Below, piece by piece: positions 36,472 through 48,200 of a stretch of DNA of 64,000 bases. The position numbers and the translations under genes are program-made. The notes under the pieces were generated by a model. That model was given only the letters and a program-made list of their open reading frames with translations. It made no database searches and had not been told where the DNA came from. Location of the stretch: NCBI RefSeq assembly GCF_001656035.1, contig NZ_CP010029.1:1476288-1540287 (forward strand), given 5' to 3'. Each line of letters opens with the position of its first letter. Positions within the stretch are counted from its first letter, which is position 1. The DNA comes from Yersinia entomophaga. Its GTDB lineage: Bacteria; Pseudomonadota; Gammaproteobacteria; Enterobacterales; Enterobacteriaceae.

Positions 36472-36668
36472 AAGTCTCGATCAATGATGAACTCATCGAG
36501 TTGGAAGCTAACCTGACGGTCAATTCCATGCTAAGCCAATTGGGTTATGACCAGCCGGGCACCGCGCTGGCTATCAATCAAACCATCATTCCCCGTGATA
36601 ACTGGGATCACCATTTGTTACTGAATGGCGATGACATTTTGCTGTTTCAAGCGATTGCCGGAGGCTGA
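36468..36668 (+). CDS. thiS: Sulfur carrier protein ThiS
   Basis: ThiS is a ubiquitin-like carrier that delivers sulfur as a C-terminal thiocarboxylate to ThiG. From the GTG at 36468 it has 66 residues, the same length as E. coli ThiS, and ends with the required IAGG. The GTG overlaps the thiF TGA (GTGA) and has GTGGAG upstream; this start is preferred to one eight codons earlier. Confidence 0.94.
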   Translation: MKVSINDELIELEANLTVNSMLSQLGYDQPGTALAINQTIIPRDNWDHHLLLNGDDILLFQAIAGG

Positions 36669-36669
36669 T

Positions 36670-37455
36670 ATGTTGAAAATTGCTGATACCACTTTTACCT
36701 CACGTTTATTTACCGGAACGGGAAAATTTGCCACGCCAGCCTTGATGCTGGACGCATTGCGCGCCTCCGAATCGCAGTTAGTGACCATGGCGATGAAACG
36801 GGTGGATCTGAAATCAGGCAATGACGCTATTCTGGCTCCATTGCAACAGCTTGGTATTCGTTTGCTGCCTAATACTTCTGGAGCAAAAACTGCGGAAGAA
36901 GCAGTGTTTGCTGCGCGTTTGGCTCGGGAAGCGCTGGGTACGCATTGGATCAAACTGGAAGTACATCCAGACGTAAAATATCTGCTGCCAGATCCAGTAG
37001 AAACCCTGAAAGCGGCAGAGATTCTGGTCAAAGATGGCTTTGTGGTCATGCCTTACTGCGGCGCCGATCCGGTACTATGCAAACGTCTGGAAGAAGTTGG
37101 CTGTGCCGCCGTGATGCCGCTTGCTTCCCCGATTGGCTCTAATCTAGGGCTGTTAACTCGTGATTTCCTGCGGATTATTATCGAACAAGCCAAAGTACCT
37201 GTCGTAGTCGACGCTGGAATTGGCGCACCTAGCCATGCGTTGGAAGCAATGGAATTGGGTGCAGACGCGGTTCTGGTCAATACCGCCATCGCCGTTGCCC
37301 AATCGCCAGTGCGAATGGCGCAGGCATTTAAACTGGCCGTCGAAGCTGGAACGCTGGCTCGTCTGGCCGGTTTAGGCCCTCGCCAACAGCAGGCTAGCGC
37401 CACCAGCCCGCTGACCGCTTTCCTTAGCCAAAGTGAGGAACGCCATAATGCCTGA
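36670..37455 (+). CDS. thiG: Thiazole synthase ThiG
   Basis: ThiG condenses deoxyxylulose-5-phosphate, dehydroglycine and ThiS-thiocarboxylate into the thiazole phosphate. The 261-residue TIM barrel has the Schiff-base Lys95 in [10 protein letters not shown] and the phosphate-binding [13 protein letters not shown] and [12 protein letters not shown]. The ATG at 36670 lies one base after the thiS stop; the frame extends upstream but this start fits the family. Partner of ThiH. Confidence 0.97.
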   Translation: MLKIADTTFTSRLFTGTGKFATPALMLDALRASESQLVTMAMKRVDLKSGNDAILAPLQQLGIRLLPNTSGAKTAEEAVFAARLAREALGTHWIKLEVHPDVKYLLPDPVETLKAAEILVKDGFVVMPYCGADPVLCKRLEEVGCAAVMPLASPIGSNLGLLTRDFLRIIIEQAKVPVVVDAGIGAPSHALEAMELGADAVLVNTAIAVAQSPVRMAQAFKLAVEAGTLARLAGLGPRQQQASATSPLTAFLSQSEERHNA

Positions 37456-38605
37456 AGACTTTCGTCATCGCTGGCAGCAGTTAGATTGGGATGACATTTC
37501 ACTGCGCATCAACAGTAAAACCGCCCGTGATGTAGAACGGGCGTTAAATAGCAGCAAGCCGGATCGGGAAGATCTGATGGCGTTGATTTCACCGGCGGCG
37601 TTAGCTTATCTGGAACCGATGGCACAGAAAGCTCAACAGCTTACTCGCCAACGCTTCGGTAATACCGTTGGTTTTTATGTGCCGCTGTATCTCTCTAATC
37701 TGTGCGCCAATGATTGCACCTACTGCGGTTTCTCAATGAGTAACCGGATTAAGCGTAAGACGTTGGATGAAGAGGAAATTATTCGCGAGTGCGAAGCGAT
37801 TAAAGCCCTGGGATTTGAGCATCTATTGTTGGTTACCGGTGAGCATCAAACCAAAGTGGGAATGGACTATTTCAGGCAGCATTTACCCACCATTCGCGGC
37901 CGTTTCAGCTCGCTGATGATGGAGGTGCAACCGCTGGAAGAAGAAGAGTACGCCGAGCTGAAAACCTTGGGTTTGGACGCGGTGATGGTGTATCAGGAAA
38001 CTTATCACACCGCCACCTACCACCAGCATCATTTACGCGGGCAGAAGCAGGATTTCCATTGGCGACTCGCCACGCCGGATCGTTTGGGTCGCGCGGGGAT
38101 CGACAAGATCGGTTTGGGCGCACTGATCGGTTTGTCTCATAACTGGCGTACTGATTGCTATATGCTGGCTGAGCATTTGTTTTATCTACAACAAACTTAC
38201 TGGCAAACCCGCTATTCCATCTCGTTTCCACGTTTGCGTCCATGCGCTGGCGGAATTGAGCCAGCGTCACTGATGAGCGAATCGCAGTTGGTGCAACTGA
38301 TCTGTGCTTTTCGCCTGTTTGCTCCTGATGTAGAACTGTCACTCTCCACTAGGGAGTCACCGTTCTTTCGCGATCACGTTATTCCGGTGGCGATTAACAG
38401 CGTCAGCGCCGGTTCGAAAACCCAGCCGGGCGGTTATGCCGATGACGAACATCCGGAGTTGGAACAGTTTGCACCCCATGATAATCGCTCGCCACAGCAG
38501 GTGGCACAGGCTCTCATTCAAACCGGCTTACAACCGGTCTGGAAAGACTGGGATCGCTATTTGGGGCGTTCTCTCTCATCGCTCGGCTCTACACCCATAG
38601 ATTAA
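37448..38605 (+). CDS. thiH: 2-iminoacetate synthase ThiH (tyrosine lyase)
   Basis: ThiH is a radical-SAM enzyme that cleaves tyrosine to dehydroglycine and p-cresol for thiazole synthesis. The 385-residue protein has the CxxxCxxC cluster motif at Cys86, Cys90 and Cys93 (CANDCTYCG), followed by the TIM-barrel core and the C-terminal BATS-type domain. The ATG at 37448 has GTGAGG upstream and overlaps thiG by eight bases. Presence of ThiH rather than ThiO indicates the anaerobic-type route to the glycine imine. Confidence 0.97.
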   Translation: MPEDFRHRWQQLDWDDISLRINSKTARDVERALNSSKPDREDLMALISPAALAYLEPMAQKAQQLTRQRFGNTVGFYVPLYLSNLCANDCTYCGFSMSNRIKRKTLDEEEIIRECEAIKALGFEHLLLVTGEHQTKVGMDYFRQHLPTIRGRFSSLMMEVQPLEEEEYAELKTLGLDAVMVYQETYHTATYHQHHLRGQKQDFHWRLATPDRLGRAGIDKIGLGALIGLSHNWRTDCYMLAEHLFYLQQTYWQTRYSISFPRLRPCAGGIEPASLMSESQLVQLICAFRLFAPDVELSLSTRESPFFRDHVIPVAINSVSAGSKTQPGGYADDEHPELEQFAPHDNRSPQQVAQALIQTGLQPVWKDWDRYLGRSLSSLGSTPID

Positions 38606-38647
38606 GTGTTGTAAGGGTGTTGAATTAAATTATTGAGCGGGTAAAGC

Positions 38648-38680
38648 AGCTCCAGTGCTGGCAGCACTGAAGCTGGCTTT
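38648..38680 (+). terminator. Possible terminator of the thi operon
   Basis: AGCTCCAGTGCT and AGCACTGAAGCT form a 12-position stem with one mismatch and a 3-base loop, 43 bases after thiH. The following GGCTTT is a weak T tract. Confidence 0.45.
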
Positions 38681-38706
38681 AACTCGATTCGAAAAGTCAC
38701 AGCCAC

Positions 38707-39555
38707 TTAAAAGTTGGCATTAATCACTGTGTCTATAATTTCGCCCTCTTGCGCATCAACACAATCAGACACAATGATCCCCAAATAACTTTTGGTTCTA
38801 TATTTATATTCAATAGAAAACCACTTATTAATACCATCATAGTCTGTAAATCCGTTAGCTCCGATAAAAGGAGTAACCAGGTATCCACCTATACTTGTGT
38901 AATTAATATATATTTCATCATCTCTTTTACTTTTAGCCAACTCGATTAAGTCATTAATGGGCTTTCTTTTATTTATTATTGATAATACGGTATAATCAGA
39001 ATATTCGTCCTGCACATGCACTTTACAATAACCATTATCGATAACAAAAGTTTTATTATCTTCCCATGGCATGATATTAATCCCCTGCTCTCCGCCTTGA
39101 TATCGACGTAATAGGATTATTTTTCCTCGAATTTCCTCAATAGAGGGTATTCTGTTCTCGATAAAAAAATAATCAATATATGCAACTAAGTAACTTTTTA
39201 ATAAAACGTCGTTAAATATTTCGTTGCTACCCTCCTGTTTTATCGAAAGCATAATAAACTCTGTCGGGTTATTTTTTATAAATACCAAGCAACTAGCTAA
39301 TACATCGCTGAGGTTCTGATTCAGATAGACGTTACTATGATAGAGTGCTAATACATCCTCAACCAGGCGACATCTTATATCCAAGAAACGAATGCCGTTA
39401 TTCAATTGGATATCTATATCCCATAGTTGGGTCTGAATCTGTCCCGTTGGTGTCATAAAAGGAAAAAAAACCGCTGAGTTATTTGTTCCAGGAATAGATA
39501 CGTTACTCAGTAACATTGAATTACCTAACTTCCCCATCCAATTCTTTCTATTCAT
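38707..39555 (-). CDS. PI-PLC X-domain protein, probably catalytically impaired
   Basis: The 282-residue protein is a single phosphatidylinositol-specific phospholipase C X domain of the bacterial type, which cleaves phosphatidylinositol to inositol phosphate and diacylglycerol. SIPGTNNSA at 20-28 aligns with SIPGTHDSA in active enzymes, so the catalytic His and the following Asp are both Asn (Asn25, Asn26). Asp59 and Arg61 (LDIRCR) and His73 (ALYHSNVY) are kept, but the first His of the usual HH pair is Tyr72. There is no signal peptide. It is AT-rich and lies 61 bases downstream of an intact paralogue. A non-catalytic binding or regulatory role is possible. Confidence 0.85.
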   Translation of the reverse strand: MNRKNWMGKLGNSMLLSNVSIPGTNNSAVFFPFMTPTGQIQTQLWDIDIQLNNGIRFLDIRCRLVEDVLALYHSNVYLNQNLSDVLASCLVFIKNNPTEFIMLSIKQEGSNEIFNDVLLKSYLVAYIDYFFIENRIPSIEEIRGKIILLRRYQGGEQGINIMPWEDNKTFVIDNGYCKVHVQDEYSDYTVLSIINKRKPINDLIELAKSKRDDEIYINYTSIGGYLVTPFIGANGFTDYDGINKWFSIEYKYRTKSYLGIIVSDCVDAQEGEIIDTVINANF

Positions 39556-39616
39556 AAATTACATCCTTGTATGAAGCTTGAAGTATGATTGAGCTTATCC
39601 AGTCAATTTCGTACGT

Positions 39617-40492
39617 TTAATCGATGTCAAAATTTGATCTCAAAATGATATTCATCATTGCTGCATTATTGGTATCGACAAAATCAGAGACTATTATTCC
39701 TAATTGACATGTTTTACATTTCCTGTATTCATCAGCAAACCATTTATTAAGTCCATGTATAAAAACATTACCCACCGCCCCTAATTTTGGAGTCACAGTC
39801 ACATCACTTAAACTGGTAAAGTTAATATATAATGCATTCTTTTCCCTAACCCTGGCACGTTTTATTAATTTAGCCACATATTCTCTTTTGTTATCAAAGT
39901 TTGAAAAATTATAGCCAGAGTATTTATCTTGAATATATATATTGTAATTTCTATTTTTGATCGTAAAGGTGTCATTATCTTTCCATTGAGTAGCATTAAT
40001 ACCTAAATCACCTCCGTAATAACGCCGAAAAAGAACAATTTTCCCAGCAATCTCCTTAACAGTCGGAATTTTATTTTTTATGAAAAAAAAGTCATTATGA
40101 TTTTTTATATATCGCTCAGACATGACCTTGTGAAATGGCATGGTACTATCTTTTTCGGTATATTCTTTTTTAACTGAAAGTATAATAAATTCTGTCGGAT
40201 TATCTGATAAAAACTTAATACAAGTCGCTAATATATCTCCGAAATTTAAACCTAAATAAACGCTTCCATGGTGCAGAGTTAATACATTTTCAATAAGACG
40301 ACACCTGATATCGAGAAATCTTATACCATGATCTAATTGCTCTCTTATATTCCATCGCTGCGTCTGAACATATCCAAATGAAATAGGATGATGGGTATAT
40401 GCAGCGGAATCATGAGTTCCAGGAATAGAGAGTTCACTCAGAAACCTTGATTCATCTACCAATCCGATCCAGTTATTAGTAGCACCTATCAT
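39617..40492 (-). CDS. Phosphatidylinositol-specific phospholipase C X-domain protein
   Basis: The 291-residue protein matches bacterial PI-PLC over its whole length. SIPGTHDSA at 22-30 supplies catalytic His27 and Asp28; LDIRCR supplies Asp61 and Arg63; TLHHGSVY supplies His74 and His75; LSVKKE, IVLFRRY, IQDKY, LYINFTSLS and IVSDFVD follow as in the Bacillus and Listeria enzymes. No N-terminal signal is seen, unlike those secreted enzymes, so export by another route or a cytoplasmic role must be considered. Base composition is much more AT-rich than the flanking thi and rpo genes, which suggests transfer. The downstream gene is a diverged tandem copy. Confidence 0.9.
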   Translation of the reverse strand: MIGATNNWIGLVDESRFLSELSIPGTHDSAAYTHHPISFGYVQTQRWNIREQLDHGIRFLDIRCRLIENVLTLHHGSVYLGLNFGDILATCIKFLSDNPTEFIILSVKKEYTEKDSTMPFHKVMSERYIKNHNDFFFIKNKIPTVKEIAGKIVLFRRYYGGDLGINATQWKDNDTFTIKNRNYNIYIQDKYSGYNFSNFDNKREYVAKLIKRARVREKNALYINFTSLSDVTVTPKLGAVGNVFIHGLNKWFADEYRKCKTCQLGIIVSDFVDTNNAAMMNIILRSNFDID

Positions 40493-40754
40493 AAATTTAT
40501 ATCCTTATATAAGATAAAACTCCTACGATATATAGCAAATACTCTATTACAATTAACATAATTCAGAAAAACATTCTATCGAGAATAAATGTAAGCATGC
40601 AGACTTATTATAGAAATAATAAAATTAAAAATAGAATGTATTGAATATTTAAGGTGTATTCAGATACGACGGTATCATGCCTGGCTGAGAAAGTAAGGGG
40701 GATGACAAATAGCATCGTGGAAAGAAATGAGGTCAACATCTTGAAAATCGGCGT

Positions 40755-40790
40755 AAAAAAAATCCGAGAATGAAAACATTCTCGGATTTT
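40755..40790 (-). terminator. Terminator of the rplJL-rpoBC operon
   Basis: On the minus strand AAATCCGAGAATG and CATTCTCGGATTT form a 13-bp stem with a TTTT loop followed by a run of T. It is 90 bases after the rpoC stop. Confidence 0.95.
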
Positions 40791-40878
40791 ACTCAGTATA
40801 AGAATCGTTCAACGGATCCTTATACTGATTGGCATTACCCCCGAAGGAGTATTTTTACGTTACTGGCCAACAAAGAGA

Positions 40879-43800
40879 TTAGTCTTTGCTGTTACCGAAA
40901 CCTGCGTTAAGCAATTCAGCCAGGTTGGCAGTTGCTTCATCCGCGCTAACCTGCGGAACAACAGGGGTTTCGCCCTGAGCTTTACGACGCATGCGATCCT
41001 GATGATAAGCGTAACCGGTACCGGCTGGAATCAGACGACCAACGATTACGTTCTCTTTCAGGCCACGCAGTTCATCACGTTTACCGGCAACGGCCGCTTC
41101 GGTAAGAACACGCGTAGTTTCCTGGAACGATGCTGCAGAGATGAAGGACTCGGTCGCCAAGGATGCCTTGGTGATACCCAGCAGGTCACGAGTGAACGTG
41201 GCCTCGATTTTGCCTTCAGCTGCCAACTTACGGTTAGCGATTTTAACGCGAGACATTTCTGCCTGCTCGCCTTCCAGGAAGTCGGTGCCACCTGCATCAA
41301 CGATGGTGCCTTTACGCAGCATCTGACGAACGATAACTTCGATGTGTTTATCGTTAATCTTAACGCCTTGCAGACGGTAAACTTCCTGCACTTCGTTGGT
41401 GATGTAACGGGTCACGGCGTGAACGCCACGCAGACGCAGAATGTCGTGTGGAGATTCTGGGCCGTCGGAAACCACGTCACCGCGTTCTACAACTTCACCT
41501 TCGAACACGTTGAGCTGACGCCACTTAGGAATCATCTCTTCGTATGCATCGCTACCATCCAACGGTGAAATCACCAGACGACGCTTGCCTTTGGTCTCTT
41601 TACCGAACGAGATGATCCCGCTGATTTCAGCCAGGATTGCAGGCTCTTTCGGACGACGTGCTTCGAACAAGTCAGCAACACGTGGCAGACCACCGGTAAT
41701 ATCCTTGGTACCGCTGGATTCCTGCGGAATACGCGCCAAAGTATCACCAGCACCGATCTGAATACCGTCTTCCAGCTGAACAATCGCTTTACCTGGCAGG
41801 AAGTATTGAGCAGGCATATCAGTACCTGGGATCAATACATCGTCGCCTTTAGCGTCAACGATTTTCAGTGCTGGACGCAGGTCTTTACCGCTACCGGTAC
41901 GCTCTGCGGAGTCCAGAACGACCAGAGAAGACAAACCGGTCAGTTCGTCGGTCTGGCGGGTAATGGTCTGGCCGTCAATCATATCCGCGAAGCGAATGAA
42001 ACCGCTCACTTCGGTCACAACTGGCATGATGTGCGGATCCCAGTTGGCAACGGTCTCCCCGCCCTGGACTTCTGCGCCATCGCCTTTGCCCATTACGGCA
42101 CCGTAAGGCACTTTGTAGCTTTCTTTAGTACGACCGAATTCGTCGATCAGCTTCAGCTCGGTATTACGAGAAGTAATAACCAGCTTACCTGCTGCATTCA
42201 TAACGAACTTGGCGTTGCTCAGTTTCAGCGTACCTTTGTTCTTAACCTGAATGCTGGATTCTGCTGCCGCACGAGATGCCGCACCACCGATGTGGAACGT
42301 ACGCATCGTAAGCTGGGTACCCGGCTCACCGATGGACTGTGCTGCAATAACACCCACTGCTTCACCTTTGTTGATGATGTGGCCACGCGCCAGGTCACGA
42401 CCATAGCAGTTTGCACACACACCGAAATCGGTTTCACAGCTTACAACTGAACGAACTTTAACGCTGTCGACGGAGTTTTCTTCTAACAGATCACACCATT
42501 TTTCGTCCAACAGGGTGTTACGCGGAACCAGAATATCAGCCGTACCCGGCTTCAAGACTTCTTCTGCAGTCACACGGCCTAGAACGCGATCGCGCAGTGG
42601 CTCTTTAACATCACCACCTTCGATAACCGGAGTCATCACGATACCGTTATGGGTACCACAATCGTCTTCGGTTACAACCAGATCCTGTGCCACGTCAACT
42701 AAACGACGGGTCAGGTAACCGGAGTTCGCAGTTTTCAATGCGGTATCCGCCAAACCTTTACGCGCACCGTGGGTTGAGATGAAGTACTGAAGTACGTTCA
42801 AACCTTCACGGAAGTTCGCGGTGATTGGCGTTTCAATGATCGAACCATCTGGCTTAGCCATCAGGCCACGCATACCGGCCAGCTGACGAATCTGTGCTGC
42901 GGAACCACGCGCACCGGAGTCGGCCATCATAAAGATGCTGTTGAAGGAAACTTGTTGCTCCACTTCACCTTTACTGTTGATGACGTCTTCCACGGACAAG
43001 TTGTCCATCATAGCCTTGGCAACACGTTCGTTGGCTGCGGCCCAGATATCGATCACTTTGTTATAACGTTCGCCCGCGGTTACCAGACCAGATTGGAACT
43101 GCTCCTGAATCTCGGCAACTTCGGTTTCAGCTTCTTCGATGATCCCAGCTTTCGCTTCAGGGATAACCATGTCATCGATACCTACAGAGGCGCCTGAACG
43201 CGCTGCGTAAGCAAAACCGGTGTACATGATCTGGTCAGCAAAGATAACCGTTGGCTTCAAGCCTAGGATGCGGTAACAGGTGTTCAGCATCTTGGAGATA
43301 GCTTTTTTGCCCAGCGGCTGGTTAACGATAGAGTAAGGCAGGCCTTTCGGGACAATCATCCACAAAATGGCACGACCGATAGTCGTATCGATGATGCTGG
43401 TTTGCGAAACGGTTTCACCTTCCGCAGTACGGATTTCTTCAGAAATACGCACTTTAACTCGGGCGTGCAGAGACGCCAGGCCAGCGCGATAAACACGCTC
43501 AGCTTCTTTCGAGCCATTCAGCACCATGCCTTCGCCTTTGGCGTTAACACAGTCACGGGTCATGTAGTACAGACCCAATACAACGTCCTGAGAAGGAACG
43601 ATGATTGGCTCGCCGTTCGCAGGTGACAGGATGTTGTTGGTAGACATCATCAACGCACGCGCTTCCAGCTGAGCTTCCAGCGTCAAGGGTACGTGAACTG
43701 CCATCTGGTCACCATCGAAGTCGGCGTTATAAGCCGCACAAACCAGCGGATGCAGCTGAATTGCTTTACCTTCGATCAGAACCGGTTCAAACGCCTGGAT

Positions 43801-45099
43801 ACCCAAACGGTGAAGGGTGGGTGCACGGTTCAGCAGCACTGGGTGTTCGCGGATAACTTCATCCAGAATATCCCAAACAACCGCTTCTTCACGCTCAACC
43901 ATCTTCTTGGCAGCTTTGATGGTGGTAGCAAGACCACGCAGTTCCAGCTTACCGTAGATGAACGGTTTGAACAGCTCGAGTGCCATTTTCTTCGGCAGAC
44001 CGCACTGATGCAGACGCAGGTATGGACCTACGGTGATAACCGAACGGCCTGAGTAGTCAACACGTTTACCCAGCAAGTTCTGACGGAAACGACCTTGCTT
44101 ACCTTTGATCATGTCTGCCAAAGATTTCAACGGACGCTTGTTCGAGCCGGTAATTGCACGACCGCGACGGCCGTTATCCAGCAATGCGTCTACTGCTTCT
44201 TGCAGCATACGCTTTTCGTTACGCACGATGATGTCAGGAGCAGCCAGATCCAGCAGGCGTTTCAGACGGTTGTTACGGTTGATCACGCGACGATACAAAT
44301 CGTTCAGATCGGAAGTCGCAAAGCGACCGCCATCCAAAGGAACCAATGGACGCAGATCTGGCGGCAACACAGGCAGCACGGTCAGGATCATCCACTCTGG
44401 CTTGTTGCCAGACTGTACGAACGCTTCCAGCAGCTTGATACGCTTGGTCAGCTTCTTACGCTTGGTCTCAGAATTCGTTTCGTTCAGTTCTTCGCGCAGG
44501 ATTTCGCATTCGGCTTCCAGATCCATGTTTTTCAACAAGGCCTGGATCGCTTCTGCACCCATTTTCGCGTCAAACTCATCACCAAACTCTTCCAACGCGT
44601 CCAGATACTGCTCTTCAGTCAGGATCTGACGACGTTCCAGGTTGGTCATGCCGCCTTCGATAACCACATAGGATTCGAAGTACAGAACACGTTCGATGTC
44701 ACGCAGTGGCATATCCAGCAACAAACCGATGCGCGAAGGCAAGGATTTCAGGAACCAGATGTGTGCAGTCGGAGAAGCCAGCTCGATGTGACCCATACGC
44801 TCACGGCGTACTTTGGTCTGAGTCACTTCAACGCCGCATTTCTCACAGATTACACCGCGGTGTTTCAAACGCTTGTATTTACCACACAAGCATTCGTAAT
44901 CTTTTACTGGGCCAAAGATACGGGCGCAGAAAAGGCCGTCACGTTCTGGTTTGAACGTACGGTAGTTAATGGTTTCCGGCTTTTTAACTTCGCCGAACGA
45001 CCAGGAACGGATCATGTCTGGCGAGGCCAGAGCAATTTTGATCGCATCAAACTCTTCGGTCTTAGTTTGCGCTTTCAGAAACTTTAATAAGTCTTTCAC
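40879..45099 (-). CDS. rpoC: RNA polymerase beta' subunit RpoC
   Basis: Beta' forms one pincer of RNA polymerase and holds the catalytic magnesium. The 1406-residue protein has the N-terminal zinc site Cys70, Cys72, Cys85 and Cys88, the active-site NADFDGDQM with three Asp, and a second zinc site around [13 protein letters not shown], then the bridge helix and trigger loop ([16 protein letters not shown]). The start is a GTG with ACAGGAG upstream, as in E. coli. It follows rpoB after 120 bases. Confidence 0.99.
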   Translation of the reverse strand: MKDLLKFLKAQTKTEEFDAIKIALASPDMIRSWSFGEVKKPETINYRTFKPERDGLFCARIFGPVKDYECLCGKYKRLKHRGVICEKCGVEVTQTKVRRERMGHIELASPTAHIWFLKSLPSRIGLLLDMPLRDIERVLYFESYVVIEGGMTNLERRQILTEEQYLDALEEFGDEFDAKMGAEAIQALLKNMDLEAECEILREELNETNSETKRKKLTKRIKLLEAFVQSGNKPEWMILTVLPVLPPDLRPLVPLDGGRFATSDLNDLYRRVINRNNRLKRLLDLAAPDIIVRNEKRMLQEAVDALLDNGRRGRAITGSNKRPLKSLADMIKGKQGRFRQNLLGKRVDYSGRSVITVGPYLRLHQCGLPKKMALELFKPFIYGKLELRGLATTIKAAKKMVEREEAVVWDILDEVIREHPVLLNRAPTLHRLGIQAFEPVLIEGKAIQLHPLVCAAYNADFDGDQMAVHVPLTLEAQLEARALMMSTNNILSPANGEPIIVPSQDVVLGLYYMTRDCVNAKGEGMVLNGSKEAERVYRAGLASLHARVKVRISEEIRTAEGETVSQTSIIDTTIGRAILWMIVPKGLPYSIVNQPLGKKAISKMLNTCYRILGLKPTVIFADQIMYTGFAYAARSGASVGIDDMVIPEAKAGIIEEAETEVAEIQEQFQSGLVTAGERYNKVIDIWAAANERVAKAMMDNLSVEDVINSKGEVEQQVSFNSIFMMADSGARGSAAQIRQLAGMRGLMAKPDGSIIETPITANFREGLNVLQYFISTHGARKGLADTALKTANSGYLTRRLVDVAQDLVVTEDDCGTHNGIVMTPVIEGGDVKEPLRDRVLGRVTAEEVLKPGTADILVPRNTLLDEKWCDLLEENSVDSVKVRSVVSCETDFGVCANCYGRDLARGHIINKGEAVGVIAAQSIGEPGTQLTMRTFHIGGAASRAAAESSIQVKNKGTLKLSNAKFVMNAAGKLVITSRNTELKLIDEFGRTKESYKVPYGAVMGKGDGAEVQGGETVANWDPHIMPVVTEVSGFIRFADMIDGQTITRQTDELTGLSSLVVLDSAERTGSGKDLRPALKIVDAKGDDVLIPGTDMPAQYFLPGKAIVQLEDGIQIGAGDTLARIPQESSGTKDITGGLPRVADLFEARRPKEPAILAEISGIISFGKETKGKRRLVISPLDGSDAYEEMIPKWRQLNVFEGEVVERGDVVSDGPESPHDILRLRGVHAVTRYITNEVQEVYRLQGVKINDKHIEVIVRQMLRKGTIVDAGGTDFLEGEQAEMSRVKIANRKLAAEGKIEATFTRDLLGITKASLATESFISAASFQETTRVLTEAAVAGKRDELRGLKENVIVGRLIPAGTGYAYHQDRMRRKAQGETPVVPQVSADEATANLAELLNAGFGNSKD

Positions 45100-45219
45100 G
45101 GATTGGCTCCTGTCGGAGTTAGACCTGATAGGCGCCCAAACCTAGGTTTGAGCGCCCCTGTGACCAGTGCGTACCACCAGCAGACTCCCGGCTGTGAGAG
45201 CCTGCCGTCTGGAGAAGAT

Positions 45220-48200
45220 TTACTCTTCTTCCAGCTCGATATTGATGCCCAGCGAGCGGATTTCTTTCAACAATACGTTGAAGGATTCCGGCATGCCTGG
45301 TTCCATACGGTGATCGCCATCCACGATGTTTTTATACATCTTGGTACGGCCGTTTACATCGTCGGACTTGACGGTAAGCATTTCCTGCAAGGTGTACGCG
45401 GCGCCATAAGCTTCCAACGCCCACACTTCCATCTCACCGAAGCGCTGACCACCGAACTGAGCTTTACCACCCAGCGGCTGCTGAGTAACCAAGCTGTAAG
45501 AACCGGTAGAACGCGCATGCATTTTGTCATCAACCAAGTGGTTCAGTTTCAGCATGTACATGTAGCCGACAGTAACCTGGCGCTCGAACTGCTCACCGGT
45601 ACGGCCGTCAAACAAGGTAATCTGACCAGAAGTTGGCAGGCCACCCAGCTTTAACAGTTCCTTGATTTCAGTCTCTTTCGCACCATCGAAGACTGGTGTT
45701 GCGATTGGCATACCTTTTTTCAGGTTCTCAGCCAGACGCATAACTTCGTCATCGGTAAAGGTGTTCAAATCAACTTTCTGACAAACGTTGTCGCCCAGAT
45801 CGTATGCTTTCTGGATGAACTCACGCAGTTTGGCAACGTCTTCCTGCTTCTTCAGCATGGCGTTGATCTTCTCGCCGATACCTTTAGCTGCCATCCCCAA
45901 GTGGGTTTCCAGAATCTGACCGATGTTCATACGCGAAGGTACGCCCAGCGGGTTCAGAACGATGTCTACCGGCGTACCGTTTTCATCGTAAGGCATATCT
46001 TCGATCGGGTTGATCTTGGAGATAACACCTTTGTTACCGTGACGACCTGCCATCTTGTCACCCGGTTGAATCTGACGTTTAACGGCCAGATACACTTTAA
46101 CGATTTTCAGCACGCCCGGTGCCAGATCATCGCCTTGGGTGATTTTACGACGCTTGGCATCCATCTTCTTCTCGAATTCGGATTTCATTTCGTCGTACTG
46201 CTCTGCCAGCTGTTCCAGCTGGTTTTGCTTGTCTTCGTCGGTCAGGCCCAGTTCCAACCAGCGGTCACGTGGCAGTTTGCTCAGCTTGTCAGCTTCGATA
46301 CCACCAGAAACCAGCACGGCGTGGATACGTGCAAACAGGCCAGCTTCCAGAATCTGCAATTCTTCAGTCAGGTCTTTCTTAGCCTGCTTCAGCTGCATTT
46401 CTTCGATTTCCAACGCGCGCTTGTCTTTTTCTACGCCATCGCGAGTAAAGACTTGCACGTCGATAACCGTACCGGAAACGCCGTTTGGTACACGCAGAGA
46501 AGAGTCTTTAACATCAGACGCTTTCTCACCGAAGATCGCACGTAACAGCTTCTCTTCTGGAGTCAGCTGGGTTTCACCTTTAGGTGTTACCTTACCAACC
46601 AGAATGTCGCCGCCGGTGACTTCAGCACCGATATACACGATACCGGATTCATCCAGTTTGGAGAGCGCAGCTTCACCCACGTTAGGGATGTCGGCAGTGA
46701 TCTCTTCAGGCCCCAGCTTGGTGTCACGAGACACACATGCCAATTCCTGAATATGGATAGTGGTGAAGCGATCTTCTTGAACCACACGCTCGGAGACCAA
46801 GATGGAGTCTTCGAAGTTGTAACCGTTCCAAGGCATGAAGGCTACGCGCATGTTCTGACCCAGCGCCAGCTCACCCAGGTCTGTTGATGGGCCATCTGCC
46901 AGCACGTCGCCGCGCTCGATTGGCTCACCGAGATTCACACACGGCATCTGGTTGATACAGGTGTTCTGGTTGGAACGGGTGTACTTAGTCAGGTTATAAA
47001 TATCAATACCTGCTTCGCCTGGGTACATCTCGTCTTCGTTAACTTTAATGACGATACGGGATGCATCTACGTACTGAACGGTACCGCCACGTTTGGCTAC
47101 GGAGGTTACCCCGGAGTCAACCGCTACAGCACGTTCCATACCGGTACCAACCAGCGGCTTATCAGCACGCAGAGTAGGAACCGCCTGACGTTGCATGTTC
47201 GCACCCATCAAGGCGCGGTTGGCGTCATCGTGTTCTAGGAATGGAATCAGAGAAGCACCAACGGACACCACCTGCTGAGTGGAAACGTCCATATAGTCAA
47301 CCTGATCGCGGCTAAACAGGCTGGATTCGCCTTTGCTACGACAAGTGACTAAGTCTTCGATGAAGCGGCCGTCTTCGTCCAGGTTGGAGTTCGCCTGAGC
47401 GATAACGAAGTTGCCTTCTTCAATAGCAGACAGATAGTTGATTTCATCAGTCACCACACCGTCACGCACGCGACGATACGGAGTTTCCAGGAAACCATAC
47501 TCATTGGTCTGTGCGTACACGGACAAGGAGTTGATCAGACCGATGTTTGGACCTTCTGGCGTTTCGATTGGACATACACGACCGTAGTGAGTCGGATGAA
47601 CGTCTCGAACTTCAAAGCCAGCACGCTCACGGGTCAAACCGCCCGGGCCCAATGCAGAAATACGACGCTTATGCGTGATTTCAGACAACGGGTTGTTCTG
47701 GTCCATAAATTGGGACAGCTGGCTGGAACCGAAGAACTCTTTCACCGCCGCCGAAATAGGCTTGGCGTTGATCATGTCCTGAGGCATCAGCGTGTCGAGG
47801 TCGCCAAGAGACAAACGCTCTTTAACAGCACGCTCAACGCGAACCAGACCTACACGGAACTGGTTTTCAGCCATTTCACCAACGGAACGAATACGACGGT
47901 TGCCTAAGTGGTCGATATCATCCACTTCGCCTTTACCGTTACGGATATCGATGAGCTTCTTCATCACTTCAGTGATGTCTTCTTTGCTCAGGATACCGGA
48001 ACCTTCGATCTCGTCACGCAGCAGTGAACGGTTGAACTTCATCCGGCCAACCGCAGACAGATCGTAGCGGTCTTCAGAGAAGAACAGGTTCTCAAACAGA
48101 TTTTCAGCTGCTTCGCGAGTTGGTGGCTCACCAGGACGCATCATGCGATAGATCTCAACCAGAGCGCTTAAGCGATCGCTGGTTGGGTCAACGCGCAGGG

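Noticed and set aside
38606..40754. Prophage or IS element around the PI-PLC genes
   Set aside because: No integrase, transposase, terminal inverted repeat or target duplication could be found in the flanks.
44095..45087. 330-codon plus-strand open frame antisense to rpoC
   Set aside because: It lies wholly within rpoC, follows the codon periodicity of the other strand, and has a Phe/Gln-rich composition typical of antisense shadows.
47640..47730. Rifampicin-resistance substitutions in rpoB
   Set aside because: The region encodes the standard sensitive sequence.
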